64,000 nucleotides of DNA, from NCBI GenBank assembly GCA_002706265.1, contig PAKU01000033.1, forward strand, positions 124,001-188,000, in the 5' to 3' direction. Origin of the DNA: Polycyclovorans sp. Lineage in GTDB: Bacteria; Pseudomonadota; Gammaproteobacteria; Nevskiales; Nevskiaceae. The notes under the pieces are model-generated. The model had not been told where the DNA came from. It worked only from the letters and a program-made list of their open reading frames with translations, and did not search any database. The translations under genes and the position numbers were made by a program. Of this stretch, positions 1 to 8,705 are shown in pieces. Numbering within the stretch: the stretch's first letter is position 1; each line of letters begins with the position of its first letter.

Positions 1-227
1 GGGTCTGCGCGGCCTGCCATATCTCCGGCGTGCTGGGTGCCCCAAAGATTGGCGACAACGCGACCTGGTCACAGCGTCTGAGCGAGAAGGGCCTTGAAAC
101 CCTGGTCAAGCATTCGATCGAGGGCTTCAACTCGATGCCCCCGCGCGGCGGCGATGCCAGCCTCAGCGATGACGAAGTGCACAAGGCCGTTGAGCATCTG
201 CTGGAGCGTTCTGACGTCGCGATCTGA
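1..227 (+). CDS. c-type cytochrome (cytochrome c5-like), 3' part only
   Basis: The gene enters from outside the window; the reading frame has its first full codon at base 3. A haem-binding CAACH motif is encoded at 6-20, followed about 35 residues later by the MPPRGG segment whose Met is the usual sixth haem-iron ligand in small class I cytochromes. The remaining C-terminus is helical and ends in a TGA at 225-227. Such proteins are periplasmic electron carriers. The CxxCH and MPPxGG arrangement resembles cytochrome c5 or the small cytochromes of respiratory chains. The N-terminal signal or anchor is not visible, so the exact subfamily cannot be fixed. A strong hairpin follows immediately. Confidence 0.85.
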   Translation, partial: VCAACHISGVLGAPKIGDNATWSQRLSEKGLETLVKHSIEGFNSMPPRGGDASLSDDEVHKAVEHLLERSDVAI

Positions 228-553
228 GCACGTCATCCGGCCATGAAAAAGGCGCCTCAGGGCGCCTTTTTCATGGCTGATGCACGAAAAGAGTGCGCTG
301 TTGCAGTGATGCACCAAAACACACCGCAGGTCCGCACCGCGGGCGCAAGGCGGCGCCCGGCAGTGCAACGGTTTGGTGCAGGGCGGGCGGGTCGGCGTGG
401 TGAGGCAAGTGCAGCGCCCGCAGCGTTGCCCCAGCGGTGTCCGTCATGTGCGTGATGCACAGATGTTGGATCATGCCGCGTTGCCACAGCGACACGCGGG
501 GACTCGGGGGATCTGGGTCTCTGACCCGTTTATGTACCAAGGAGAGTTTAAGG
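228..553. other. intergenic region upstream of the porin gene
   Basis: No credible gene is seen in these 326 bases beyond the terminator at 241-276. A 17-bp dyad at 364-380 (TGCAACG-GTT-TGGTGCA) resembles the NtrC consensus TGCACCA-N3-TGGTGCA with two mismatches in one half. A further perfect half site, TGCACCA, lies at 310-316. A GG-N10-GC pair at 399-412 has weak sigma-54 character but sits too close to the dyad to be convincing. The Shine-Dalgarno GGAGAG at 541-546 serves the porin. Confidence 0.35.
241..276. terminator. perfect 16-bp inverted repeat, bidirectional terminator
   Basis: Bases 241-256 are the exact reverse complement of 261-276, with a TCAG loop. The core ggcgcc/ggcgcc stem is flanked by five A on the left and five T on the right, so it can end transcription in both directions. 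It lies 14 bases after the cytochrome stop codon. Confidence 0.9.
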
Positions 554-1642
554 ATGCGTTCAAAGCAACTCATCGCGGCAGGCAGTGTCATGGCGCTGTG
601 TTCAATGCAGGCGCTGGCCGCCGAGATCGGGGCCAATCTTTACGGTGATCTGCGCTATTCAGTCGGCTACTCCGACGTTGAGGACGGCGCGGACGACTTC
701 GACTTCAACAGCAACAACAGCCACCTCGGGCTGTCCATCGGCGGTGCCGAGGGCGACCTGCGCGTCACGGCGGTCTATGAGCTGGGCATTGATTCGGGCA
801 ACACCACCAGCGGCAGCGACGACACCCGGCAGGCGTATTTGAGTGTGGGCTCACCCTACGGAACGCTGGCATACGGCCAGCTGGAGACCACCTACAAGCA
901 GGCCGGCCAGCGGCTGGACCCGTTCTACAACACGGGCGTGGGCACCATTACCGGCACCCCGTTCGGCAACGCCGGGGCACCGGTGCTGGGCCCCAGCTTC
1001 GGCCTGTCGGCGCTGACCTCCGACACCGTGGACCAGGGATTGATCGCGAACCAGGTGACGTACCTGTCGCCGACCATTGCCAACCTGACCGGCAATGCCA
1101 CGATCATCTTTGCCGAGAACGACCGTGACAACGGCGGCCAGACTGATTTCGGCGTGGGCGTGGAATACGCCGCCAACGGCATTCTGCTGGGCGCGCAATA
1201 TCTCGACATTCGCGCCACGCTCAACGGCACGCCCAACGCCAACTTCAACGCAGGCCTGCCCGATCGCACCAAGGCCACCCGCGTCTACGGCGGTTACGGC
1301 ACCGAGAACTGGACCCTGGGCGCCTCGTGGGAGCCGCTGGAAATCGACGGTGCGCCCGATCGTGACTATTACTTCCTCAGCGGCACCCTGCGCCTCAACG
1401 ACAGCACCCGGCTGGCGGCATCGCTGGGTTACGTCGAGAACGTGCCATTCGAGGGCCAGAGCCTGTCGCTGGGCGTGTTCCACGAGCTTCTCACCGGGCT
1501 GGAAGCCTACGCCGCAGCGCGCTATTCCGACCGTGACGAAGAGGCGATTCTCAACAACGGCTTCGCCATCTCCGACGGCGCGTCGGTCGGGGAACTGGTG
1601 CTGGGCATCAACTATCAGTTCAGCCTGGCGGGCTTGTTCTAA
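554..1642 (+). CDS. Gram-negative outer-membrane porin
   Basis: The protein is 362 residues, starting at the ATG at 554 behind an AAGGAGAG ribosome site. The open frame extends further upstream, but the extra 39 codons lack porin character. A signal peptide with a cleavage site near ALA-A at residues 21-23 is followed by alternating amphipathic strands (NLYGDLRYSVGYSD, GTLAYGQLETTYKQ). The chain ends in Phe, the usual beta-barrel assembly signal. It should form a trimeric outer-membrane diffusion channel of the Gram_neg_porin (porin 4) family. Substrate cannot be read from sequence. It lies next to a second porin-like gene and the ammonium module, and a possible NtrC half-dyad lies upstream, so a role in nitrogen-poor growth is possible. 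Confidence 0.85.
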   Translation: MRSKQLIAAGSVMALCSMQALAAEIGANLYGDLRYSVGYSDVEDGADDFDFNSNNSHLGLSIGGAEGDLRVTAVYELGIDSGNTTSGSDDTRQAYLSVGSPYGTLAYGQLETTYKQAGQRLDPFYNTGVGTITGTPFGNAGAPVLGPSFGLSALTSDTVDQGLIANQVTYLSPTIANLTGNATIIFAENDRDNGGQTDFGVGVEYAANGILLGAQYLDIRATLNGTPNANFNAGLPDRTKATRVYGGYGTENWTLGASWEPLEIDGAPDRDYYFLSGTLRLNDSTRLAASLGYVENVPFEGQSLSLGVFHELLTGLEAYAAARYSDRDEEAILNNGFAISDGASVGELVLGINYQFSLAGLF

Positions 1643-1717
1643 GGGGCGCTTGCAGGCTCAAAAGCAAAAGCGGAACCCTTCCTCGCGTTTCGGCGATCGG
1701 TGATCGGTGTGGCCAGC

Positions 1718-1735
1718 TTGGCACGCCGATTGCTT
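1718..1735 (+). promoter_or_regulatory. sigma-54 promoter of the TorF-type porin gene
   Basis: The sequence TTGGCACGCCGATTGCTT has the -24 GG (1720-1721) and -12 GC (1732-1733) separated by exactly ten bases. It matches TGGCACG-N4-TTGCW throughout. It lies about 70 bases before the start codon at 1806. It closely resembles the site upstream of glnK, which implies joint RpoN control. Confidence 0.85.
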
Positions 1736-1805
1736 TTCTTCAGCCGGGACCCGCGCATCATGAGATCGACGGGAACAACCTCAAGATGTTTCAGGAGAGT
1801 AATTG

Positions 1806-2534
1806 ATGAACTTCAAGCATTTGGCTGTGGCTGCAGCGGTCAGCTCGGCGACCTTCTCGGGTGCTGCCTTGGCCCAGCTTTCGGGGAATGTGGGTCTGAC
1901 CAGCGAGTATTTTTTCCGTGGTCTTGCTCAAAGCGGCGGCTCTGCCGTCAGCGGCGGGCTGGACTATGCGGCTGAGTCAGGCTTTTACGTCGGGACTTGG
2001 GCGTCAACCATCAACTTTGCGTCAGCGGAAGGTAGCGGCACCGAAGTCGACCTCTACGCCGGGTTTGGTGGTGAAGCCGGCTCGGTAGGCTATGACATTG
2101 GTGCGATTTACTACTGGTATTCGGAAGAAGGCGAAGCGGGTGCTGATCCCGACCCGTCCAACAACACGTTCGAACTCTACGGGTCGCTCGGGTTCGGTCC
2201 GGTCACCCTCGGTGTGGCTTACAGCCTTTCCGATTACTTCGCCCTGACGGACGAATCGGTTCTTTACACCTACCTCGGTCTGTCCTTGCCGATCAGCGAA
2301 ATGTTGAGCTTCGACGCACATGTGGGCTTCACGTCATTTGATGACCCGGTCGCGCTCAACCCCACTGGCGACCCGGGCGCTCCGGCAACGATCGACGAGT
2401 ACCTTGACTACAGCATCGGCATCTCTGCGAGTCTCGAAAGCGGCTTCTCACCGGCTTTTTCGTTTGTCGGCACGGACCTGGACGGTGATGACCTGCAGGC
2501 TGTCGTGAGCGTTGGCTACGAATTCGGCCTTTAA
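1806..2534 (+). CDS. TorF family putative porin (Gcw_chp family)
   Basis: The product is 242 residues with a signal peptide ending near ALAQ (residue 24). The mature start (GNVGLTSEYFFRGLAQS) is the hallmark of the Gcw_chp/TorF family, in which the TSEY-FRG motif opens a small beta-barrel. Glycine- and tyrosine-rich strands follow, ending in VGYEFGL. The start is the ATG at 1806, behind CAGGAGAG; a TTG three bases upstream is less likely. The gene has its own sigma-54 promoter at 1718 and is followed by a hairpin at 2576. It lies near glnK-amt, so it may admit small nitrogen compounds under NtrC control. That function is inference; the family fold is well supported. Confidence 0.88.
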   Translation: MNFKHLAVAAAVSSATFSGAALAQLSGNVGLTSEYFFRGLAQSGGSAVSGGLDYAAESGFYVGTWASTINFASAEGSGTEVDLYAGFGGEAGSVGYDIGAIYYWYSEEGEAGADPDPSNNTFELYGSLGFGPVTLGVAYSLSDYFALTDESVLYTYLGLSLPISEMLSFDAHVGFTSFDDPVALNPTGDPGAPATIDEYLDYSIGISASLESGFSPAFSFVGTDLDGDDLQAVVSVGYEFGL

Positions 2535-2575
2535 GTCGATGTGGAGGTGATGTCCTGACGGACTTGGGTTGTATC

Positions 2576-2608
2576 AAAAAGAGCCGCCTTCGGGCGGCTC
2601 TTTTTTTG
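2576..2608. terminator. Rho-independent terminator between convergent genes
   Basis: A GAGCCGCC-TTCG-GGCGGCTC stem is flanked by five A on the left and eight T on the right. It lies between the convergent porin (ends 2534) and comM (ends 2611) and can serve both. Confidence 0.92.
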
Positions 2609-2610
2609 GG

Positions 2611-4107
2611 TCAGGGCGCCCGGTATCTCAAGGCTTCGGCGATATGGGTTGCCGTCACCTGCCGGTCGCCGGCCAGGTCGGCAATGCTGCGGCCGACCTT
2701 GATGACGCGGTGCAGTCCGCGGGCGGTGAGGCCCAGTTGCTCGACGGCCCGTTGCAGCAGTGCGCGGCAGGCCGTGTCCAGGGGCACATGCTGGTCGATC
2801 TCGCGGGTGCTCATGGCGGCATTGGATTTGCCCTGTCGTGCGAGCTGGCGATCTCGGGCTGCCGTGGTGCGTTGTTGCACCACACTGGTGCGTTCGGCAT
2901 CGCGGGGGGCCGCGTCCAGCAGGGCGGTTTCATCCACCCTGGGGACGGTGATATGCAGGTCGATCCGGTCGAGCAGCGGTCCCGACAGCCGACCCTGGTA
3001 CCGACTGACCTGGTCGGGCATGCAGCGGCATTGGCCGCGCGGGTCGCCCAAGTGGCCGCAGGGGCAGGGGTTCATGGCCGCCACCAGTTGAAACTGCGCC
3101 GGAAAGCGCACCTTGCGCGCCGCGCGGGAAATGTCGATCACCCCGGATTCCAGTGGCTCACGCAGCACGTCGAGGACCGCGCGGGGAAATTCGGGTAGCT
3201 CATCGAGGAACAGCACACCATGGTGGGCCAGGGTGATTTCGCCGGGGCGTGGTTGGGCGCCGCCGCCAACCAGCGCCACGCCAGAGGCGGTGTGGTGGGG
3301 CGCCCGATAAGGCCGTTGGCCCCAGAGCCGGGCATCGAAGCCTTCATGACTGATCGAGCGGATGCTGGCCACCGACAGCGCCTCGGCCTCAGTCAGCGGT
3401 GGCAGCAGGCCGGGCAGTCGCGCCGCGAGCATCGACTTGCCGGCGCCGGGCGGGCCGATCAGGCGCAGCGAGTGGCCGCCCGCGGCGGCAATTTCCAGCG
3501 CGCGCTTGGCCTGGTGTTGACCGCGCACGTCGGCAAGGTCGGCGGCGTCCATCTGCGAGGCCGGGACCGGCGCGGGGGTGTCGGCGCGCGTGAGCGTGCC
3601 CTGATGGAGTGCGGCCACCAATGCACTTAAATGGTGCATCGGATACAGGGCGGCGGCGCGGCACAGGCGCGCTTCGGCCAGGTTGGCCGCCGGCAGAATC
3701 AAGCCCCTTCCCGATTCAGTCGCCTGCAGCGCGGCGGGCAGGGCCCCCGGCACCGGGCGGATCTCGCCCGACAGCGACAGCTCACCCAGCACTTCCAGGT
3801 CGTCAAGGCACCCGGCGGGCAGCGCCTGTTGCGCCAGCAGGATGCCGAGGGCAATGGGCAGATCGAAGCGCCCGCCGAACTTGGGCAGGTCGGCAGGGGC
3901 CAGGTTGATGGTGATGCGCTGCTGCGGAAAGCTGAAACCGCTCACCGTGAGCGCGGCGCGAACCCGGTCTTTGGCCTCGCGAACGGCGGCCTCGGGCAAT
4001 CCGACGATGTTGAGTGCCGGCAGCCCGTTGCCAAGGTGCACTTCAACCACAACTTCATCCGCCACCAGACCGTTTTGCGCACGGGCACGGACGGTGGCAA
4101 GGCTCAT
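2611..4107 (-). CDS. comM: YifB/ComM family Mg-chelatase-like AAA+ ATPase
   Basis: The 498-residue protein has the three ComM segments: an N-terminal ChlI-like domain (residues 1-125), a Mg-chelatase AAA+ core, and a C-terminal helical domain. Walker A GPPGAGKS is at residues 218-225 and Walker B LFLDELPEF at about 299-307. ComM is a hexameric helicase that promotes branch migration during natural transformation, so the gene suggests some competence capacity. It lies just downstream of ubiK on the same strand (7 bases between them), a common gammaproteobacterial arrangement. Length and motifs are complete. Confidence 0.93.
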   Translation of the reverse strand: MSLATVRARAQNGLVADEVVVEVHLGNGLPALNIVGLPEAAVREAKDRVRAALTVSGFSFPQQRITINLAPADLPKFGGRFDLPIALGILLAQQALPAGCLDDLEVLGELSLSGEIRPVPGALPAALQATESGRGLILPAANLAEARLCRAAALYPMHHLSALVAALHQGTLTRADTPAPVPASQMDAADLADVRGQHQAKRALEIAAAGGHSLRLIGPPGAGKSMLAARLPGLLPPLTEAEALSVASIRSISHEGFDARLWGQRPYRAPHHTASGVALVGGGAQPRPGEITLAHHGVLFLDELPEFPRAVLDVLREPLESGVIDISRAARKVRFPAQFQLVAAMNPCPCGHLGDPRGQCRCMPDQVSRYQGRLSGPLLDRIDLHITVPRVDETALLDAAPRDAERTSVVQQRTTAARDRQLARQGKSNAAMSTREIDQHVPLDTACRALLQRAVEQLGLTARGLHRVIKVGRSIADLAGDRQVTATHIAEALRYRAP

Positions 4108-4114
4108 CTGCGCG

Positions 4115-4369
4115 CTACGGGCGGGTCGCCTGGCGCTGTTCCACGCTGGCGAGGCGGGCTTCCAGTGCCTTGAGCCGGGCCTGGGTGCGGGCCAGCAGTT
4201 CGGCCTGAACCTCGAAACGCTCGCGGGTGACCAGGTCGAGCTTTTCCAGATGCGCGCCGAGCATGACCCGGAAGTTGTCCTGCAACTCGCGGCGCAGCTG
4301 GCTCATGCCGGGCGGCAGGGCCTGCGCGAGGCGGTCGGCGAGCGCATCGAGGGAGCGTGGATCGAGCAT
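4115..4369 (-). CDS. ubiK: UbiK-type ubiquinone accessory factor (YqiC, BMFP domain)
   Basis: This is an 84-residue protein starting MLDPRSLDALADRL. It has two amphipathic helices and a coiled-coil C-terminus (ARTQARLKALEARLASVEQRQ), matching the BMFP/YqiC family. UbiK helps the aerobic ubiquinone hydroxylases, probably together with UbiJ at membrane lipid. The ATG at 4367-4369 was chosen because family members begin with this short MxDP segment; the open frame runs further upstream without family resemblance. It is divergent from glnK, and the intervening DNA carries the glnK sigma-54 promoter. Confidence 0.85.
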   Translation of the reverse strand: MLDPRSLDALADRLAQALPPGMSQLRRELQDNFRVMLGAHLEKLDLVTRERFEVQAELLARTQARLKALEARLASVEQRQATRP

Positions 4370-4375
4370 GGCTGA

Positions 4376-4852
<477 letters not shown>

Positions 4853-4871
4853 CATCCAAGGAGAGAACACG

Positions 4872-6233
4872 ATGAATCGTTCTGTTATGAAATGGCTGAT
4901 GCTGGCCGTCGGGGCGGGGGCCGCATTCGGGGTCTCAGCGCAGGAGGCGGAGGTCATGGTCGAGGCCGCCGCCGAAGTGGCATCGGGCATCAGCACCGCT
5001 GAACTCGCTTATGCGCTGGACACCTTCTACTTTCTGGTGTCGGGTGCCTTCGTGATGTGGATGGCCGCAGGTTTCTCGATGCTTGAAGCGGGCCTCGTCC
5101 GTTCCAAGAACACGGTCGAAATCCTCACCAAGAACGTCGCACTGTTCGCGACGGCCTGCATCATGTATCTGCTGATCGGCTACAACTTCATGTACACCGA
5201 AGCGGGCATGTACTTCCCCGGTCTGGATCTCATCCTGTCGATGGAAGACCACGCGGCAGATGTCGTCAACGCCGGTGGCGAAGACGCGCCGTATTACTCA
5301 AGCCTGTCGGACTTCTTCTTCCAGGTGGTGTTCGTGGCAACGGCCATGTCCATCGTCTCGGGCGCGGTGGCCGAGCGCATGAAGCTGTGGGCATTCCTTG
5401 GCTTCGCCGTGATCATGACCGGGTTCATCTACCCGATTCAGGGCATGTGGAGCTGGGGCGGCGGCTTCCTGGGTGAAACCTTCGGATACTCCGACTATGC
5501 GGGCTCCGGCATCGTGCACCTCTGTGGCGCGGCTGCGGCACTGGCGCTGGTGATTCTCGTCGGTCCTCGCAAGGGCAAGTACGCTGCCGATGGCCGGGTC
5601 AACCCGATTCCCGGGGCCAACCTTCCGCTGGCGGCGCTGGGCATGTTCATTCTGTGGATGGGCTGGTTCGGCTTCAACGGCGGTTCGGAGCTGGCGGTGG
5701 CCAGCGTCGATTCGGCCAACAACGTGGCGCGTGTGTTCGTCAACACCAACATGGCGGCCAGCGGTGGCTTGCTGGCGGCGCTGTTGATGGCGAAATTTCG
5801 CTTCGGCAAGGCGGACCTCACCATGGCAATCAACGGCGCGCTGGCCGGTCTGGTGGCGATTACGGCCGATCCGCTGTCACCGTCGGCCGGGCTCGCAACG
5901 CTGATCGGTGTGGTGGGCGGCGTGCTGGTGTTCGTCTCCATCCTGTTCCTCGACAAGCTGAAGATCGACGATCCGGTGGGGGCCATTTCGGTGCACGGCA
6001 CGGTCGGCATCTGGGGCGTGCTTGCGGTGCTGCTGGCCAATGGCGACGCAACCTTCACCGGCCAGCTGGTCGGCATTGCGGTGATCTTCGGCTGGACCTT
6101 CGGAACCACCTTGATCGTCGGCTTGATCTTCAAGGCCATCATGGGTCTGCGGGTTACCGAAGAGGAAGAAGCCGAAGGCGTCGACATCGTCGAATGCGGC
6201 ATGGAAGCCTATCCCGAGTTCAAGCAGGGCTAA
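4872..6233 (+). CDS. amtB: ammonium transporter Amt
   Basis: The protein is 453 residues from the ATG at 4872 behind AAGGAGAG. It has a cleavable signal sequence (ends near VSAQ) and eleven predicted membrane spans. The twin pore histidines are visible in SGIVHLCGAAAAL and ISVHGTVGIWG, and the vestibule Phe/Trp region is intact. It conducts NH4+/NH3 across the inner membrane as a trimer and is regulated by GlnK from the preceding gene. The short acidic insert before the first helix (EAEVMVEAAAEVA) is common in longer proteobacterial Amt proteins. A terminator lies 60 bases downstream. Confidence 0.95.
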   Translation: MNRSVMKWLMLAVGAGAAFGVSAQEAEVMVEAAAEVASGISTAELAYALDTFYFLVSGAFVMWMAAGFSMLEAGLVRSKNTVEILTKNVALFATACIMYLLIGYNFMYTEAGMYFPGLDLILSMEDHAADVVNAGGEDAPYYSSLSDFFFQVVFVATAMSIVSGAVAERMKLWAFLGFAVIMTGFIYPIQGMWSWGGGFLGETFGYSDYAGSGIVHLCGAAAALALVILVGPRKGKYAADGRVNPIPGANLPLAALGMFILWMGWFGFNGGSELAVASVDSANNVARVFVNTNMAASGGLLAALLMAKFRFGKADLTMAINGALAGLVAITADPLSPSAGLATLIGVVGGVLVFVSILFLDKLKIDDPVGAISVHGTVGIWGVLAVLLANGDATFTGQLVGIAVIFGWTFGTTLIVGLIFKAIMGLRVTEEEEAEGVDIVECGMEAYPEFKQG

Positions 6234-6294
6234 TGGCACGGTAAATGCTGCAAGGAGTTACGCCGCCGGTCTCCTCCTCCGGCGGGTGGAATGG

Positions 6295-6321
6295 GGGCGG
6301 GTCTTCGGACCCGCCCTTTTT
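6295..6321 (+). terminator. Rho-independent terminator of glnK-amt
   Basis: A nine-base stem GGGCGGGTC-TTCG-GACCCGCCC followed by TTTTT. It separates amt from the second PII gene, so glnB needs its own promoter. Confidence 0.92.
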
Positions 6322-6413
6322 CGCGTCTGCAACGTTGATGGGCGCCAGTCAGCGCCGAGGCAGGCGACGGCGCTACACTGCCAGCTCTTCATTTCTGAGT
6401 TGGAGCGCCTCCC

Positions 6414-6752
6414 GTGAAAATGCTCGTTGCCATCATCAAGCCGTTCAAGCTCGACGCTGTCCGTGAGGCGCTGGCCGATCTGGGCGTGCAGGGCATGACG
6501 GTGACCGAGGTGCGTGGATTCGGCCGGCAGAAAGGCCACACCGAGTTGTATCGGGGTGCCGAGTATGTGGTGGACCTGCTGCCCAAGATCAAGCTGGAGG
6601 TGGCGCTGGCCCCGGACCAACTCGACCCCGCCATCGAGGCCATCAGCAAGGCCGCGCGAACCGGCCAGATCGGCGACGGCAAGGTGTTCGTGTACGACCT
6701 TGAGCAAACCATTCGCATTCGTACCGGTGAGGCCGGAATCGAAGCGGTCTAG
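6414..6752 (+). CDS. glnB: PII nitrogen-regulatory protein GlnB
   Basis: This second PII protein has 112 residues, an intact T-loop and Tyr51, and the signature TGQIGDGKVFV. The start is taken as the GTG at 6414; an ATG two codons later is possible but would shorten the conserved N-terminus. It differs from the upstream copy mainly in the C-terminal third (ALAPDQLDPAIEAI). No sigma-54 site is visible in front of it, in contrast to glnK, which fits a constitutively made GlnB controlling NtrB and adenylyltransferase. The GlnB or GlnK label rests on context. Confidence 0.88.
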   Translation: MKMLVAIIKPFKLDAVREALADLGVQGMTVTEVRGFGRQKGHTELYRGAEYVVDLLPKIKLEVALAPDQLDPAIEAISKAARTGQIGDGKVFVYDLEQTIRIRTGEAGIEAV

Positions 6753-6807
6753 TCCAGGCCGGGCAGTCCGGTTCCCCGCCGGCTGCAGCGCCGGGCCGGC
6801 CCCGGCG

Positions 6808-7677
6808 TCAACGGCTCTCGCTGGCGATGCGCGGTGGCGACAGGGCGAACGCGACGCCCAGCAGGGCCCAGCGGTCTTCGCTGGCATACAGGTGCACCTG
6901 ATCCAGCCGCACCGGCGCCGGCGGCGCCACCTTGAGGACGAATGACTGCGGTGCACGCAGGCCACGTTCCAGGGTGGTGACCAGAGACGGCGGCGGCATC
7001 CAGTCGGCCGCGGCCGCGGCATGCAACAGGCGCTGCACCGTGGCATCGGCCCAGGCTTTCACCGGGCGACGGGACGCCAGTGCGGCGCTGTATTGAATGC
7101 GGTCGAGCACGCCTTGCGCATCGTCGACGCGCAGGGTGGCATCGACCAGGGTCATGCCCTGCAAAGTGAACGCCGGAAAGGCGGGGCCGGCCTCGAAACG
7201 CACACCCAGCCGCGCTGTCAGGCCCATGTCGCCCTGCCACGCCAGCGTCCAGTGCCACGGCAGGCCGTTCAGGGGCGGCTGCGCCACCAGATGCAATGCG
7301 CCGGTGAGCGACTCGAAGCCGCTGCGTTGCAGCGGCAGTGCGAGGTGTTCGGGCAGGCCCTCAAGCGGCACCGTCAGTCCGTCCAGTTGCACCGTGCGCT
7401 CGCCGGTTGCGGCATCGGCCTGGCCCCAGGTGAGTTGCGCCGCGCGCACCCGGTAACCCACCGGCAGGCCCAGCCCCTCGCGCCAGCTGCCCACCGGCTC
7501 CAGGGTGACGTGGTGAAGCTGGATGGCCTGCCCGGGCCAGGCCCTCAGGTGCTCGTAGCGCACCAGCACGTGCGGGCGAAGCGTGGCGATCCAGGTCGCG
7601 ACCTCCTGAGCGGCGCGATGCTGCAGCCACCCCGTCCAGGTGAATGCCAGCATGACGACGACCAGGACGCGAATCAT
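6808..7677 (-). CDS. membrane-anchored protein of unknown function
   Basis: The 289-residue product begins with one hydrophobic segment (IRVLVVVMLAFTWTGWL) followed by a periplasmic domain rich in beta strands. It has repeated LDGLTVPLEGLP-like and FTLQGMTLVDATLRVDD-like motifs. The layout recalls AsmA/DUF945-type periplasmic proteins, but I recognise no family signature and make no functional claim. It is transcribed toward glnB and is divergent from the DUF4124-hem operon. Codon use is like the surrounding chromosome. Confidence 0.6.
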   Translation of the reverse strand: MIRVLVVVMLAFTWTGWLQHRAAQEVATWIATLRPHVLVRYEHLRAWPGQAIQLHHVTLEPVGSWREGLGLPVGYRVRAAQLTWGQADAATGERTVQLDGLTVPLEGLPEHLALPLQRSGFESLTGALHLVAQPPLNGLPWHWTLAWQGDMGLTARLGVRFEAGPAFPAFTLQGMTLVDATLRVDDAQGVLDRIQYSAALASRRPVKAWADATVQRLLHAAAAADWMPPPSLVTTLERGLRAPQSFVLKVAPPAPVRLDQVHLYASEDRWALLGVAFALSPPRIASESR

Positions 7678-7791
7678 GACCGGAGTTTAGGGCCGCTGAC
7701 CGCCGAGTGTCGTGCCCGGCGGCAGCCCTGATCCGGATGAATCGCGTCGCCGTGGTTTTCGTTGACGCGGGCGAACCGCTATTCTCAAGCC

Positions 7792-8244
7792 ATGGTGATT
7801 CCGTTCCTGAACGTCGCGACTGTCAGCCGCTGGTGTGGGGCGCTGGCGCTGTTGTGCGTGTTGCCGCTGTCGGCGGGCAGTGCGGCGTCCACCATCTATC
7901 GGTGGGAGGATGCCCAGGGCCGCGTTCACTTCGGCGATGCAACGTCCGCGCCGAGTCAGGCCAAGGCGGTGCCAAGGCAGATTGGGGCCGAGGTTCCGGA
8001 GGGCCGCGCGGCCAGCACGCCGCCCGCCGAGTTGCCCGTCACCGACCTGCAAGACGCTCCCGTCGAGACACCTTGCAGCCAGGCACGGGCGCAGTACGAC
8101 GCCTATCTGAATGCCGTCGCAATTTTCGAGACCGATCGTCTGGGGGTCGAGCGGCCCGTTGACCCCGGCCGACGCGAGCAGTTGCTCGCCCGCGCCGAAA
8201 TGGAGGTCAGCCGTGCCTGTGATGATGCCGCGGGCGCGCCATGA
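7792..8244 (+). CDS. DUF4124 domain protein, exported
   Basis: The 150-residue protein has an N-terminal signal (residues 1-32) and then the short DUF4124 motif TIYRWEDAQGRVHFGD. This motif forms a small beta-hairpin common in exported gammaproteobacterial proteins of unknown role. Its stop overlaps the ATG of the next gene (ATGA at 8241), so the two are translationally coupled. It heads the cluster that includes hemD-hemX and hemY. Function is unknown. Confidence 0.75.
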   Translation: MVIPFLNVATVSRWCGALALLCVLPLSAGSAASTIYRWEDAQGRVHFGDATSAPSQAKAVPRQIGAEVPEGRAASTPPAELPVTDLQDAPVETPCSQARAQYDAYLNAVAIFETDRLGVERPVDPGRREQLLARAEMEVSRACDDAAGAP

Positions 8245-8705
8245 AAGGGTGGGGATTGGCGCTGCTTGCCGGTCTTGGCGCATCGTCGGTGGCGATGGCC
8301 GTGCCCGGCGTTTACAAGTGGGTCGATGCGGCCGGGCAGGTTCATTACGACGATCAGCACATGGCTGAGGGCCAACGCCTCACGCGTGAGCTGCTGGCGA
8401 CGCGCAGGGTGCCGCCGGCCAACGACAGCGGATTTACCGTGCCGGCGGCGTGGGTTGAACTGTTCGCCCGCCAGTGCGATCTGGCCCGCTCGCGCATCAC
8501 GACCCTGCAGGCCGCGACGGCGGTGTACGGGCTGAGCCCCAGCGGTTACGAGTTCCGGTATTCCGACCAGCAGGTGCGGCTGATGGTGGTCGAAACCCGG
8601 GTTTCGGAATCCCGGCACTGCCCCGGGGGCGCCGCGCGCGCCGCCTATCGGGCAGCGCTGGATGCGGCGCGCCAAGGCGCGCACCGGGCGCAGGCTCATG
8701 AATAA
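8241..8705 (+). CDS. second DUF4124 domain protein, exported
   Basis: The 154-residue product has a signal peptide ending near AMAVP and then the DUF4124 motif GVYKWVDAAGQVHYDD. The remainder is helical with a single Cys pair (C78 and C129 region). It overlaps the upstream gene by 4 nt and the downstream hemD by 8 nt. The tandem pair probably arose by duplication of the N-terminal motif, though the C-termini are unrelated by eye. Function is unknown. Confidence 0.75.
   Translation: MKGWGLALLAGLGASSVAMAVPGVYKWVDAAGQVHYDDQHMAEGQRLTRELLATRRVPPANDSGFTVPAAWVELFARQCDLARSRITTLQAATAVYGLSPSGYEFRYSDQQVRLMVVETRVSESRHCPGGAARAAYRAALDAARQGAHRAQAHE

Noticed and set aside
437..553. Upstream extension of the porin reading frame
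   Set aside because: The extra 39 codons lack signal-peptide or porin character, and a strong ribosome site precedes the ATG at 554.
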